A stretch of 64,000 nt of DNA from Aeromicrobium fastidiosum (GCF_017876595.1 NZ_JAGIOG010000001.1:3410001-3474000), one strand, 5' to 3'. Shown: positions 15,579 to 24,372, counted from the first letter of the stretch. Translations and numbers: made by a program. Notes: a model not told the origin generated them from the letters alone.

Positions 15579-18241
15579 CCGGCGTCGTGCCAGGTGCGGC
15601 CCACCCCCACCGACACGTCGAGGTCGACCGACAGCTCGGCCGCCGACGCCATCTGCTCGCGCACCAGCGCCTCGACCTGCTCGCGCTCGGCGTCGGTGAC
15701 CTCGAGCACGAGCTCGTCGTGCACCTGCAGCAGCATGCGCGAGGTCAGTCCGGCGTCGGCGAGGGCCTTCTCGACCCCCAGCATCGCGACCTTGATGATG
15801 TCGGCGGCCGATCCCTGGATGGGGGCGTTGAGCGCCATGCGCTCGGCCATCTCCCGGCGCTGCCGGTTGTCGCTCTGCAGATCGGGAAGATAGCGCCGGC
15901 GGCCCATGATCGTCTCGGTGTAACCGGTCTGCCTGGCCTCGTCGACCAGGCCGCGCAGGTAGTCGCGCACGCCGCCGAAGGTCTCGAAGTAGTCGTCCAT
16001 CAGGCGCTGTGCCTCGCCGGTCGTGATGCTGAGCTGCTGGCTGAGCCCGTAGGACGACAGGCCGTAGGCCAACCCGTAGTTCATCGCCTTGATGCGCGCG
16101 CGCAGCCCCCCGTCGATGTCGGCCGGATCGCGCTCGAAGACCTTGGCGGCCATGACGGTGTGGAAGTCGTGGCCCGACCGGAACGCCTCGATCAGGTCGG
16201 CGTCCTCTGACAGGTGCGCCATGATGCGCATCTCGATCTGGCTGTAGTCGGCGGTCAGCAGGGTGTCGTAGCCCTCGCGGACGCAGAAGGCCTCGCGGAT
16301 GCGCCGGCCCGACTCGGTGCGGATCGGGATGTTCTGCAGGTTGGGATCGGCCGAGCTCAACCGGCCCGTCGCCGCGATAGTCTGGGCGTACGTCGTGTGG
16401 ATGCGACCGTCGTCCTGCACGGTCTTCTGCAGCCCCTCGACGGTCTGCCGCAGCCGTGTGACGTCGCGGTGCGCCAACAACGCGGCGAGGAAGGGGTGCT
16501 CGGTCTTGACGAACAGCTGCTGCAGCGCGTCGGCGTCGGTCGTGTAGCCCGTCTTGGTCTTCTTGGTCTTGGGCATCTCGAGCTGCTCGAACAGCACCTC
16601 CTGCAGCTGCTTCGGGGAGCCGAGGTTGACCTCGCGACCGATCGCGGCGTACGCGTCCTGGGCCGCGGCGAGCATCCGCTCGGTGAACTCCGCGTGCAGC
16701 GTGTCGAGGTGATCGGTGTCGACGCCGATGCCGCGCGACTCCATGCGGGCCAGCACGTCGATGAGCGGCTGCTCGAGGTCGCGCAGCAGCGTCAACGACT
16801 CCTGCTGCTCGAGCTCGGTCTCGAGCACGGCCCACAGGTCGAGGGCCGCCCGGGCGCGCTGTGCGGCGGTCTCGGCACCCGCCGAGTCGTCGTCGAACGC
16901 GAGCTGCCCCGAGTCGCCGCCGGTGCCGAGCTCGCGCTTGAGGTAGCGCAGCGACAGGTCGGCGAGGTCGTACGAGCGCTGGTCGGGCTTGACGAGGTAG
17001 GTCGCCAGCGCCGTGTCGGCCCGCACGCCCGCCAACGTCCAGCCTTGGGCCTGCAGCGCGTGCAGCTGGCCCTTGGCGTCGTGCAGCACCTTGGGCCGTG
17101 CCGGGTCGGCCAGCCACGTGCCGAGCGCCGCGTCGTCGGCCGGGTCGAGCGTCGTGGTGTCGACCCAGGCCGCGGCACCGCCGGCCGCCGCCAGGGCGAT
17201 CGCGTCGGCCCGCGCTCCGACGGGGCGCAGCACGCCCGCGACGTCGAGGCCGACGGCGTCGGCCTGGTCAGCCGCGTGCTCGTCGAGCCACGGCTGCACC
17301 TGACCGGCACCCAGCACGGAGACGTCGATCGCGACGGCCGCATCGCCCGCGACGTGCTCGTCTCCTCCGCCGAGGTAGTCGAACAGGCGGGTGCGCAGCG
17401 CGGCGAACTCGAGCGCGTCGAACACCGTGTGGATCGCGTCGCGGTCCCACTCGGTCGTGAAGGCGAGGTCGAGCGGACCGGCCGGCAGGTCGAGGTCGCG
17501 GATCAGCGCGTTGATGCTGCGGTTGCGGATGACGTCGTCGAGGTGCGCACGCATCGACTCGCCGGCCTTGCCGGGGATCTGGTCGACCTTGGCGATGATC
17601 TCGTCGAGCGAGCCGAACTGTCCCAGCCACTTGGCGGCCGTCTTGGGCCCGACCCCGGGCACGCCCGGCAGGTTGTCGCTGGTCTCGCCGACCATCGCGG
17701 CGATGTCGGGGTAGTTGACCGGCATGACGCCGTACTTCTCCTCGACCGCCGCGGGCGTCATGCGGGCCAGGTCGGAGACGCCCTTGCGGGGGTAGAGCAC
17801 CGTGGTCTTGTCGGTCACGAGCTGCAGCGCATCGCGGTCGCCCGTGCAGATCAGCACGTCCATGCCGGCGGCCTCGGCCTGCGTCGCGAGCGTGCCGATG
17901 ATGTCGTCGGCCTCGAAGCCGTCCTTCTCGAACGTCTGGATGTGCAGCGCGTCGAGCACCTGCTTGATCAGCGGGATCTGCCCCGTGAACTCCTCGGGCG
18001 ACTTGGAGCGGTTGCCCTTGTACTCGGGGTACTGCTCGAGCCGGAACGTCTTGCGCGAGACGTCGAAGGCCACGGCGACGTGCGTCGGGGCCTCGTCGCG
18101 CAGCACGTTGATCAGCATCGACGTGAAGCCGAACACGGCGTTGGTGTGCTGCCCGGTCGTCGTCGCGAAGTTGTCGACGGGCAGGGCGAAGAAGGCGCGG
18201 TAGGCGACCGAATGGCCGTCGATCAGAAGGAGGCGGTCCAC
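15572..18241 (-). CDS. polA: DNA polymerase I
   Basis: 889 residues. The 5'-nuclease domain (1 to ~290) starts DRLLLIDGHSVAYRAFFALP and has FDVSRKTFR, TGDRDALQLV and the helix-hairpin-helix GVPGVGPKTAAKWL. The middle domain (~300-480) keeps the fold position but lacks the D-x-E active site of a proofreading 3'-5' exonuclease, as known for actinobacterial Pol I. The polymerase domain shows DYSQIEMRIMAHLS (motif A), the O-helix region AMNYGLAYG, and QVHDELVLEV (motif C). It works in Okazaki fragment maturation and repair. The GTG start at 18241 lies seven bases after a TAGAGT hexamer, the leaderless pattern. Confidence 0.96.
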   Translation of the reverse strand: MDRLLLIDGHSVAYRAFFALPVDNFATTTGQHTNAVFGFTSMLINVLRDEAPTHVAVAFDVSRKTFRLEQYPEYKGNRSKSPEEFTGQIPLIKQVLDALHIQTFEKDGFEADDIIGTLATQAEAAGMDVLICTGDRDALQLVTDKTTVLYPRKGVSDLARMTPAAVEEKYGVMPVNYPDIAAMVGETSDNLPGVPGVGPKTAAKWLGQFGSLDEIIAKVDQIPGKAGESMRAHLDDVIRNRSINALIRDLDLPAGPLDLAFTTEWDRDAIHTVFDALEFAALRTRLFDYLGGGDEHVAGDAAVAIDVSVLGAGQVQPWLDEHAADQADAVGLDVAGVLRPVGARADAIALAAAGGAAAWVDTTTLDPADDAALGTWLADPARPKVLHDAKGQLHALQAQGWTLAGVRADTALATYLVKPDQRSYDLADLSLRYLKRELGTGGDSGQLAFDDDSAGAETAAQRARAALDLWAVLETELEQQESLTLLRDLEQPLIDVLARMESRGIGVDTDHLDTLHAEFTERMLAAAQDAYAAIGREVNLGSPKQLQEVLFEQLEMPKTKKTKTGYTTDADALQQLFVKTEHPFLAALLAHRDVTRLRQTVEGLQKTVQDDGRIHTTYAQTIAATGRLSSADPNLQNIPIRTESGRRIREAFCVREGYDTLLTADYSQIEMRIMAHLSEDADLIEAFRSGHDFHTVMAAKVFERDPADIDGGLRARIKAMNYGLAYGLSSYGLSQQLSITTGEAQRLMDDYFETFGGVRDYLRGLVDEARQTGYTETIMGRRRYLPDLQSDNRQRREMAERMALNAPIQGSAADIIKVAMLGVEKALADAGLTSRMLLQVHDELVLEVTDAEREQVEALVREQMASAAELSVDLDVSVGVGRTWHDAGH

Positions 18242-18248
18242 TCGAGCG

Positions 18249-18254
18249 ACTCTA
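18249..18254 (-). promoter_or_regulatory. -10 hexamer, leaderless promoter of polA
   Basis: TAGAGT on the leftward strand, seven bases before the GTG at 18241. No Shine-Dalgarno is present. Confidence 0.5.
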
Positions 18255-18297
18255 GTCGTCGCCACCGACGTGATCGGCTGCGCATGGGTCGTCTGCG

Positions 18298-18915
18298 TCA
18301 GGGACGGGGCTTGGCGCTGCGCGGCTGGCCCTGCCTGCGGCGCAGGGTGCGACGCACCGCGATGAGCTTGCCCGTGTCGCGGGAGTTGGTCGCCCGGGTC
18401 GTCAGGCGCGAGCGCAGCTTGCTGGCCTGGATGGCTCGCACCACCGCGATCTGGTTGAAGCCGATCTTGGTGAGGTAGCGATGCGGCTCGCGCGAGTGCA
18501 CGGGGATCGCGGCGACGACGATCTCGCAGTTGTGGTCCTCGCCGTGGCTGGCGGCCGCCGACAGCAACGTCGAGGCGACCGACCTGCGACGAAAGCGCGG
18601 CGACACCTGGATCTCGGTGACGATCAGGATGCGGGTCAGCGTGATGGGCGTCAGCGTGCTGATGTCGCAGACCGTGGCACCGATGATCTCGCCGTCGATC
18701 AAGGCGACGATGATGCGCTTGTCGGGCCGGCTCAGGGCGAGCTCGAGGGCGGAGGCCGCCTCGGCGACGCCGGGCTCGCGCCACAGCGACTGCTGCGTGA
18801 ACGCCTCGGAACCCTCGTCGTGGCTGGCCTCGAGGCACTCGGTCCACAGCGCGACGAGCGCAGCGGCGTCCTCGCGATCGGCGTCCCGGAGGACGATGTG
18901 CGGTCGGGCCGACAT
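18298..18915 (-). CDS. GNAT family N-acetyltransferase
   Basis: 205 residues. N-terminal beta-strand HIVLRDADREDAAALVALWTECL, then DKRIIVALIDGEIIGATVCDIS, then the acetyl-CoA loop region VTEIQVSPRFRRRSVASTLLSAAASHG, where V-x-P-x-x-R-x-x-S-V-A stands for the usual R/Q-x-x-G-x-G/A motif with S at the first glycine. A strongly basic C-terminal tail of about 30 residues (RLTTRATNSRDTGK... RRTLRRRQGQPRSAKPRP) is unusual for a GNAT and may bind nucleic acid. The ATG at 18915 has GAGAGG about ten bases upstream. It lies directly upstream of polA. Substrate unknown. Confidence 0.8.
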   Translation of the reverse strand: MSARPHIVLRDADREDAAALVALWTECLEASHDEGSEAFTQQSLWREPGVAEAASALELALSRPDKRIIVALIDGEIIGATVCDISTLTPITLTRILIVTEIQVSPRFRRRSVASTLLSAAASHGEDHNCEIVVAAIPVHSREPHRYLTKIGFNQIAVVRAIQASKLRSRLTTRATNSRDTGKLIAVRRTLRRRQGQPRSAKPRP

Positions 18916-18985
18916 GCCGTTGCTGCCTCTCGTCCTGGGCTCGTGCACGAAGGTGGCCGAGCTGGAATGACACACTACGCGCTGC

Positions 18986-19005
18986 ACCGGGTCGACCGAC
19001 CCGGT
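18986..19005 (+). other. Stem-loop in the leader of the DUF554 gene
   Basis: Eight-base arms ACCGGGTC / GACCCGGT with a GACC loop, 30 bases upstream of the ATG at 19035. It may be an mRNA leader structure or an operator in the divergent gap. Confidence 0.3.
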
Positions 19006-19034
19006 TGAACCATCAACTTCGAGGGAGACCATAC

Positions 19035-19778
19035 ATGTTCGTCGGCTTCGGCACCGTCGCGAACGTGGCGACCGTCGTCGTGGGCTCCGGGCTCGGCCTG
19101 CTGGTCGGGCACCGGCTGGGCCCCCACGTGCGCACGACCGTGACGTCCGCTCTCGGCCTCGTGACGCTGCTCATCGCCGGCCAGGCGGCGGTCGCGGTGT
19201 CCGACCCGGCGTTCACCGACGCCGTCGGCAGCAGCGCGCCCATGCTGATCGTCCTCGGTTCGCTGGTGGTGGGAGGCGTCGTCGGGTCCGCGCTGCGGCT
19301 CGAGGACAGGGTCGAGAGCCTCGGCGGGTGGCTGCAGGGGCGACTCTCCCGCGGGGACGGTGACGGACGAGACCGGTTCGTGGAGGGATTCGTGATCAGC
19401 TCCCTCGTGTTCTGCATCGGCCCCCTGACGATCCTCGGCTCGATCAACGAGGGGCTCGGCAACGGTGCCGACCAGCTGCTGCTCAAGGCGACGCTCGACG
19501 GGTTCGCCGCCTTGGCCTTCGCGGCGTCCTTCGGCATCGGCGTCATGGCCTCGGCGATCTCCGTCGGCGTCATCCAGGGCGCGCTCACGCTGCTCGGCGC
19601 GCTGCTCGGATCGTTCCTGCCCGATGCGCACCTCGCAGCGCTCACGACGACCGGCGGACTCATCCTCGTCGGCGTCGCCCTGCGGCTGCTCGACCTGCGC
19701 ACCTTCGCCGTCGCCGACTTGTTGCCCGCCCTCGTCGTGGCGCCGATCCTGTGCCAGATCGTCATCGCGACCCGCTGA
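19035..19778 (+). CDS. DUF554 family membrane protein
   Basis: 247 residues and seven or so hydrophobic segments. The DUF554 hallmarks are present: FVGFGTVANVATVVVGSGLGLLVG at the N-terminus, VVGGVVGSALRLEDRVESLG, and FVEGFVISSLVFCIGPLTILGSINEGL. The family is a conserved set of uncharacterised transporters or membrane proteins; no substrate is established. GAGGGAGA lies seven bases before the ATG. It stands alone between the GNAT gene and the liv operon and has its own promoter region. Confidence 0.88.
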   Translation: MFVGFGTVANVATVVVGSGLGLLVGHRLGPHVRTTVTSALGLVTLLIAGQAAVAVSDPAFTDAVGSSAPMLIVLGSLVVGGVVGSALRLEDRVESLGGWLQGRLSRGDGDGRDRFVEGFVISSLVFCIGPLTILGSINEGLGNGADQLLLKATLDGFAALAFAASFGIGVMASAISVGVIQGALTLLGALLGSFLPDAHLAALTTTGGLILVGVALRLLDLRTFAVADLLPALVVAPILCQIVIATR

Positions 19779-19855
19779 ATCCTGACCACAACGACCGAAA
19801 CCCAACTGTTACCTGATTCGGTTCGTTGCACGCGCCGATGACTCCTGCATGTGGT

Positions 19856-19861
19856 TATAGT
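19856..19861 (+). promoter_or_regulatory. -10 hexamer of the liv operon
   Basis: TATAGT, close to consensus, 50 bases upstream of the livH GTG. No good -35 at 16-18 bases, which may mean activator dependence. Confidence 0.5.
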
Positions 19862-19910
19862 CCGAGGACCACATATGCACTGCCCCTTGCAAGCCGACAG
19901 GAGTACACGC

Positions 19911-21260
19911 GTGCGATTGCGACTCGCGGCCCTACTCGCAGCGGTGGCAGGAGTCCTCATGCTCCTCGCCCCCAGCCCTGCGCTCGCCCAGGCAACGCCC
20001 AGCCCGACCCCCGCCGCAGGCTCGGGCACCGGAGCTGACAACCCGATCGTCCCGGGTGCCAACATCACCGTCACGCTGCTCGACCTGAAGGGCGGCGAGG
20101 GCAAGCCCGCGCCCGTCCCGGGCGTCAGCCTCACGGTCCTCAAGGACAGCCGCAGCGGCACCGAGGTCGGCACGCAGACCACCGACTCCAAGGGTCGCGT
20201 CAGCATCGGGATCGAGGGCAACGGCACCTACGTCGTCGAGCTCGACCCCAAGACGCTGCCCGACGGGGTCAAGCTGAGCGGCAACGGAGAGACCGTCAAG
20301 ACCGTCCAGGTGAAGCTGGCCTCCTCCAACTTCGTGCAGTTCCAGATCGGCGCGGTCGTCGTCCAGGAGGCATCGCTCGGCAGCAAGATCGTCGACGGCA
20401 CACGGTCGGGCATCATCGCCGGCCTGCTGATCGCGCTCGCCGCCCTCGGCCTGTCACTGATCTTCGGCACGACGGGGCTGACCAACTTCGCCCACGGCGA
20501 GCTCATCACCTTCGGCGCCATCTCGACCTACGTGTTCAACCGCGGCTTCGGGCTCCCCGTCGTCGCGGCCGGCGTCCTGGCCGTCATCGCGTCGGCGGCC
20601 TTCGGGTTCCTGCAGGACCGCGGCCTCTGGCGGCCGCTGCGCAACCGCGGCACGGGCCTCATCGCGATGATGATCGTGTCGATCGGCCTCGCCCTGCTGA
20701 TGCGCAGCATCTTCCAGTACAGCTTCGGCGGGTCGACCCGCACGCTCTCGCAGTACGTCGTGCAGGGACGTGACAGCTACGGCCCGATCGACCTGTCGCA
20801 CAAGGAGATCGCGATCGTCCTCATCTCGGTCGTGACCCTGCTCGTGACGTGCTTCGCCCTGATGCGCACCCGCCTCGGCAAGGCCATGCGGGCCGTGTCC
20901 GACAACCCGGCGCTCTCGGCGTCGTCCGGCATGCGCGTCGACGGCGTCATCTCGGCCGTGTGGGTGCTCGGCACGGCGCTGACCGGACTCGCGGGCGTCC
21001 TGCTCGCGGTCCAGCAGCAGGTCAACTTCCAGATGGGCTTCAACCTGCTGCTGCTCGTGTTCGCGGGCGTCACGCTGGGAGGCCTCGGCACGATCTGGGG
21101 CGCACTCATCGGCTCACTGGTCATCGGCCTGATGGTCGAGCTCGGACCGGTCTTCGGCGTCCCCGCATCGATCAAGGAGGTCGGCGCCCTCGTGGTGCTG
21201 ATCCTGATCCTCCTCGTCAGGCCGCAAGGCATCCTCGGCAAAGCCCAGCGAATCGGATAG
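19911..21260 (+). CDS. livH: Branched-chain amino acid ABC permease LivH with an extra N-terminal exported domain
   Basis: 449 residues. A signal peptide-like segment (VRLRLAALLAAVAGVLMLLAPSPALA) is followed by about 110 residues of a beta-sandwich-like domain resembling carboxypeptidase-regulatory or Cna-B repeats: ANITVTLLDLKGG, PGVSLTVLKD, TTDSKGRVSIGIEGNGTYVVELDP. The permease proper starts near residue 165 (GTRSGIIAGLLIALAALGLSLIFGTTGLTNFAHGE) and continues to the C-terminus with normal LivH motifs. Usual LivH is about 290-300 residues, so the front 150 are extra and should face outside. The GTG at 19911 follows GGAG and begins exactly at the signal peptide; ATG at 19875 is an alternative. 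It forms one operon with livM, livG and livF. Confidence 0.88.
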   Translation: MRLRLAALLAAVAGVLMLLAPSPALAQATPSPTPAAGSGTGADNPIVPGANITVTLLDLKGGEGKPAPVPGVSLTVLKDSRSGTEVGTQTTDSKGRVSIGIEGNGTYVVELDPKTLPDGVKLSGNGETVKTVQVKLASSNFVQFQIGAVVVQEASLGSKIVDGTRSGIIAGLLIALAALGLSLIFGTTGLTNFAHGELITFGAISTYVFNRGFGLPVVAAGVLAVIASAAFGFLQDRGLWRPLRNRGTGLIAMMIVSIGLALLMRSIFQYSFGGSTRTLSQYVVQGRDSYGPIDLSHKEIAIVLISVVTLLVTCFALMRTRLGKAMRAVSDNPALSASSGMRVDGVISAVWVLGTALTGLAGVLLAVQQQVNFQMGFNLLLLVFAGVTLGGLGTIWGALIGSLVIGLMVELGPVFGVPASIKEVGALVVLILILLVRPQGILGKAQRIG

Positions 21261-21270
21261 GGCGAGCATC

Positions 21271-22266
21271 ATGAACTTCAACGACATCATCGACGCCGCG
21301 TTGTCAGCGGCTCTCGGTCCACAGGCCATCGTGTTCGCGCTCGCCGCCATCGGTGTCAACGTGCACTTCGGCTACACCGGTCTGCTCAACTTCGGCCAGG
21401 CCGGCTTCATGTCGATCGCGGCGTTCGGCCTGGCGGTCTCGGTCGTCACGTGGGACCTCCCGTTCTGGCTCGGCATCATCGTCGGCATGCTCGGCGCGGT
21501 CATCCTCGCGCTCGTCCTCGGCGTCCCGACGCTGCGGCTGAGGGCCGACTACCTGGCCATCGTCACGATCGCGACGTCCGAGATCCTTCGACTCGTGTTC
21601 GGCGCGGTCGAGTTCAAGGGCACCTTCGGCGGCTCCAACGGCCTCACGGGCTTCGTCGGCACCTACCAGCGCCTCAACCCCTATGGTGACGGCATCGACC
21701 TCGGCATCGTCTCGTTCAGCCGCAACGACCTCTGGTCGATCACGGTCGGATGGGTCCTGGTCGCGATCAGCTGCCTGGTCGTCTTCGCCCTCATGCGCAG
21801 CCCCTGGGGACGCGTGCTCAAGTCGATCCGCGAGGACGAGGACGCCGTGCGGTCGCTCGGCAAGAACGTCTTCGCCTACAAGATGCAGGCGCTGGTCCTC
21901 GGTGGCGTGTTCGGCGGCATCGCCGGCATATTCCACATCCTGAAGCAGGGCTCGGCCGTCCCGACCGACTTCAACACGACGTTCACGTTCTACGCCTACG
22001 CGGCGCTGCTGGTCGGCGGTGCGGCCCGCGTCCTCGGACCCGTGGTCGGATCGATGATCTTCTGGTTCCTCATCGCCGGCATCGGATCGTTCTTCAGCCA
22101 GGCCACCAGCGGAGCAGACCCGCTGCTGCCCGAGTGGCTGATGACCAACACCCAGGCCAGCCTCATCCGGTTCATCCTTCTGGGACTGGGCCTCATGCTC
22201 CTGATGATCTTCCGACCACAGGGGATCTTCGGAGACCGAAGGGAGATTGCAATCGATGGCCGCTGA
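21271..22266 (+). CDS. livM: Branched-chain amino acid ABC permease LivM
   Basis: 331 residues, about nine hydrophobic segments. Family motifs are GVNVHFGYTGLLNFGQAGFMSIAAFG near residue 28, TLRLRADYLAIVTIATSEILR, and the cytoplasmic coupling-loop region LMRSPWGRVLKSIREDEDAVRSLGKNVFAYK. It pairs with LivH to form the membrane channel of a high-affinity leucine/isoleucine/valine or related amide importer. It starts ten bases after livH and overlaps the start of livG by 11 bases. Confidence 0.93.
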   Translation: MNFNDIIDAALSAALGPQAIVFALAAIGVNVHFGYTGLLNFGQAGFMSIAAFGLAVSVVTWDLPFWLGIIVGMLGAVILALVLGVPTLRLRADYLAIVTIATSEILRLVFGAVEFKGTFGGSNGLTGFVGTYQRLNPYGDGIDLGIVSFSRNDLWSITVGWVLVAISCLVVFALMRSPWGRVLKSIREDEDAVRSLGKNVFAYKMQALVLGGVFGGIAGIFHILKQGSAVPTDFNTTFTFYAYAALLVGGAARVLGPVVGSMIFWFLIAGIGSFFSQATSGADPLLPEWLMTNTQASLIRFILLGLGLMLLMIFRPQGIFGDRREIAIDGR

Positions 22267-23173
22267 ACTCAGTGAGGCACGCGCCGCTCTGGCCGGTGTC
22301 TCGAACGAACCCGGAGCCCCCAAGCCCGACCCGATCGTCAAGGGCAGCAACATCACCCGCACCTTCGGAGGCCTCAAGGCCGTCGACGTCGAGCACATCG
22401 AGATCCAGCGCGGTGTCATCACGGCGCTGATCGGCCCCAACGGTGCCGGCAAGACGACCCTGTTCAACCTGCTGACCGGCTTCGACGAGCCCGACGAGGG
22501 CGACTGGTCGTTCAACGGCAAGTCGCTGGCGAACGTCCCCGCCTACAAGGTGGCCCGCCGCGGCATGGTGCGCACGTTCCAGCTGACCAAGGTGCTGTCC
22601 AAGCTCACGGTCATCGAGAACATGCGTCTGGGTGCCACGGGTCAGCGCGGTGAGAAGTTCTTCTCCGCCGCGTTCAAGTCGCTGTGGAGCGCTCAGGAGG
22701 ACGCCAACACCGTCCGTGCCGACGACCTGCTCGCGCGGTTCAAGCTCGACGCCAAGCGCGAGGACTTCGCAGGATCGCTCTCCGGCGGTCAGCGCAAGCT
22801 GCTCGAGATGGCCCGTGCCCTCATGGTCGATCCCGAGCTGATCATGCTCGACGAGCCCATGGCCGGCGTCAACCCGGCGCTCAAGCAGTCGCTGCTCGGA
22901 CACGTCAAGTCGTTGCGCGACGAGGGTCGCACGGTGCTGTTCGTCGAGCACGACATGGACATGGTGCGCGACATCTCCGACTGGGTCATCGTCATGGCGC
23001 AGGGCCAGATCGTCGCCGAGGGCACGCCCCAGTCGGTCATGGCCGACCAGCGGGTCATCGACGCCTACCTGGGCGCGCACCACGACACCGACATCACCGA
23101 GATCGACGCCGCCGACCTCGAGGCCGAGGCCGAGGCCGAGCTCGACGCCGAGGCGGAGGAGAACAAGTCATGA
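22256..23173 (+). CDS. livG: Branched-chain amino acid ABC ATPase LivG
   Basis: 305 residues. Walker A GPNGAGKTT, Q-loop in VRTFQLTKVLSKLTVIENM, signature LSGGQRKLLEMARALM, Walker B ELIMLDEPMAGVNP and switch histidine in VLFVEHDMDMV are all intact. The C-terminus carries an acidic tail of about 25 residues dominated by Glu and Ala (ADLEAEAEAELDAEAEE), longer than in most LivG proteins. The ATG at 22256 has GGGAG ten bases upstream and is better placed than the TTG three codons earlier. It powers the LivHM channel together with LivF and is coupled to livF by ATGA. Confidence 0.93.
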   Translation: MAAELSEARAALAGVSNEPGAPKPDPIVKGSNITRTFGGLKAVDVEHIEIQRGVITALIGPNGAGKTTLFNLLTGFDEPDEGDWSFNGKSLANVPAYKVARRGMVRTFQLTKVLSKLTVIENMRLGATGQRGEKFFSAAFKSLWSAQEDANTVRADDLLARFKLDAKREDFAGSLSGGQRKLLEMARALMVDPELIMLDEPMAGVNPALKQSLLGHVKSLRDEGRTVLFVEHDMDMVRDISDWVIVMAQGQIVAEGTPQSVMADQRVIDAYLGAHHDTDITEIDAADLEAEAEAELDAEAEENKS

Positions 23174-23952
23174 CCGAGTCACCCACCACGACGTCCGAGC
23201 GCGACAAGCACGTCGCCAACGCCGAGGGTGCCGTCCTGCGGGCCGACAGCCTCATCGCGGGATACCTGCCGGGCGTCAACATCCTCAACGGCGCCGATCT
23301 GTACTGCCAGCCCGGTGAGCTGGTCGGCATCATCGGCCCCAACGGTGCCGGCAAGTCGACGCTGCTCAAGGCGCTGTTCGGCCTGGTCAAGATCCACGAG
23401 GGCAGCGTGACCCTCAAGGGCGGCGACATCACCAACCAGCGTGCCGACCAGCTCGTCACCAAGGGCATCGGCTTCGTGCCGCAGACCGAGAACGTGTTCC
23501 CGAGCCTGACGATCGAGGAGAACCTCGAGATGGGCTGCTACCAGGAGCCCAAGAAGTTCGCGGAGCGGTTCGAGTTCGTCACCGACCTCTTCCCCCGGCT
23601 CGGTGAGCGGCGCAAGCAGCGAGCCGGCCAGCTGTCGGGCGGCGAGCGCCAGATGGTGGCGATGGGCCGCGCGCTCATGATGGACCCGTCGGTGCTGCTG
23701 CTCGACGAGCCGTCCGCGGGCCTGTCCCCCGTGCTGCAGGACGAGGTCTTCGTGCAGACCCGCAACATCAACAAGGCCGGCGTCTCGGTCATCATGGTCG
23801 AGCAGAACGCCCGCCGCTGCCTGCAGATCTGCGACCGGGGCTACGTCCTCGACCACGGCACGACGGCGTACTCCGGCACCGGCAAGTCGCTGTCGAACGA
23901 CCCCCGCGTCATCGAGCTGTACCTGGGCACCCTGGGGCAGGACAAGGACTGA
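23170..23952 (+). CDS. livF: Branched-chain amino acid ABC ATPase LivF
   Basis: 260 residues. Walker A GPNGAGKSTLLKALFG, Q-loop IGFVPQTENVFPSLTIEENL, signature LSGGERQMVAMGRALM, Walker B VLLLDEPSAGLSP and switch histidine position occupied as MVEQNA (Gln, as is normal for LivF-type ATPases). Its start overlaps the livG stop (ATGA). It is the last gene of the operon, followed 13 bases later by a strong hairpin. Confidence 0.93.
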   Translation: MTESPTTTSERDKHVANAEGAVLRADSLIAGYLPGVNILNGADLYCQPGELVGIIGPNGAGKSTLLKALFGLVKIHEGSVTLKGGDITNQRADQLVTKGIGFVPQTENVFPSLTIEENLEMGCYQEPKKFAERFEFVTDLFPRLGERRKQRAGQLSGGERQMVAMGRALMMDPSVLLLDEPSAGLSPVLQDEVFVQTRNINKAGVSVIMVEQNARRCLQICDRGYVLDHGTTAYSGTGKSLSNDPRVIELYLGTLGQDKD

Positions 23953-23965
23953 CCCCTCACCACAT

Positions 23966-24000
23966 CGAATGCCCGGCACCGTGACGGTGCCGGGCATTCG
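23966..24000 (+). terminator. Strong stem-loop ending the liv operon
   Basis: A perfect 16-base stem with a three-base loop (TGA), 13 bases after the livF stop. Only TCTGT follows, so there is no clean T-tract; in high-GC Actinobacteria such hairpins still act as terminators or RNA stabilisers. Confidence 0.7.
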
Positions 24001-24035
24001 TCTGTCCCCCGCCGCCGCGGACGGCGCCGGGCAGA

Positions 24036-24307
24036 CCGATCTTTCGACGTTGCGGTAGCCCCGGCAACACCAACCCAGAGACATCCGTCTCCGCCGGCCA
24101 GAGCCCGACCGATCTTTCGACGTTGCGGTAGCCCCGGCAACACCAACGCAGAGACATCCGTCCCCGCCGGCCAGAGCCCGACCGATCTTTCGACGTTGCG
24201 GTAGCCCCGGCAACACAAACGCAGAGACATCCGTCTCCGCTGGCCAGGGCCCGACCGATCTTTCGACGTTCACGTAGCCCCAGCAACCTCAACGCAGAGA
24301 CATCCGT
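24036..24307. repeat. 73-bp tandem repeat, four copies (VNTR/MIRU-like)
   Basis: Copies begin at 24036, 24109, 24182 and 24255, exactly 73 bases apart, each starting CCGATCTTTCGACGTT. Copies 1-3 differ by a few substitutions; copy 4 is more diverged and stops after 53 bases. Because 73 is not a multiple of three, any reading frame shifts at each copy, so the array is unlikely to code. Each unit contains GAGACATCCGTCTC-type short inverted repeats. It fills most of the 411-base gap between livF and livK. The layout resembles mycobacterial MIRU-VNTR loci. It is not a CRISPR array: there are no spacers. Confidence 0.93.
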
Positions 24308-24346
24308 TCCCCGCGGGAGCGGGCGGCGGGGCGCGGGCACGCAGAA

Positions 24347-24372
24347 GGCCCCGGTGCCGAAGCACCGGGGCC
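24347..24372 (-). terminator. Terminator of livK with a TTCG loop
   Basis: Read leftward: GGCCCCGGTGC, loop TTCG, GCACCGGGGCC, then TTCTGCG. An 11-base perfect stem closed by the very stable UUCG tetraloop, 40 bases after the livK stop at 24412. Confidence 0.75.

Noticed and set aside
24036..24307. CRISPR array
   Set aside because: Units are joined head to tail with no unique spacers and no cas genes are nearby; it is a plain tandem repeat.
23957..24340. Leftward open frames of 100-130 codons across the tandem repeat
   Set aside because: The 73-base period changes frame at every copy, there is no ribosome site, and the peptides are only the repeat read in rotating frames.
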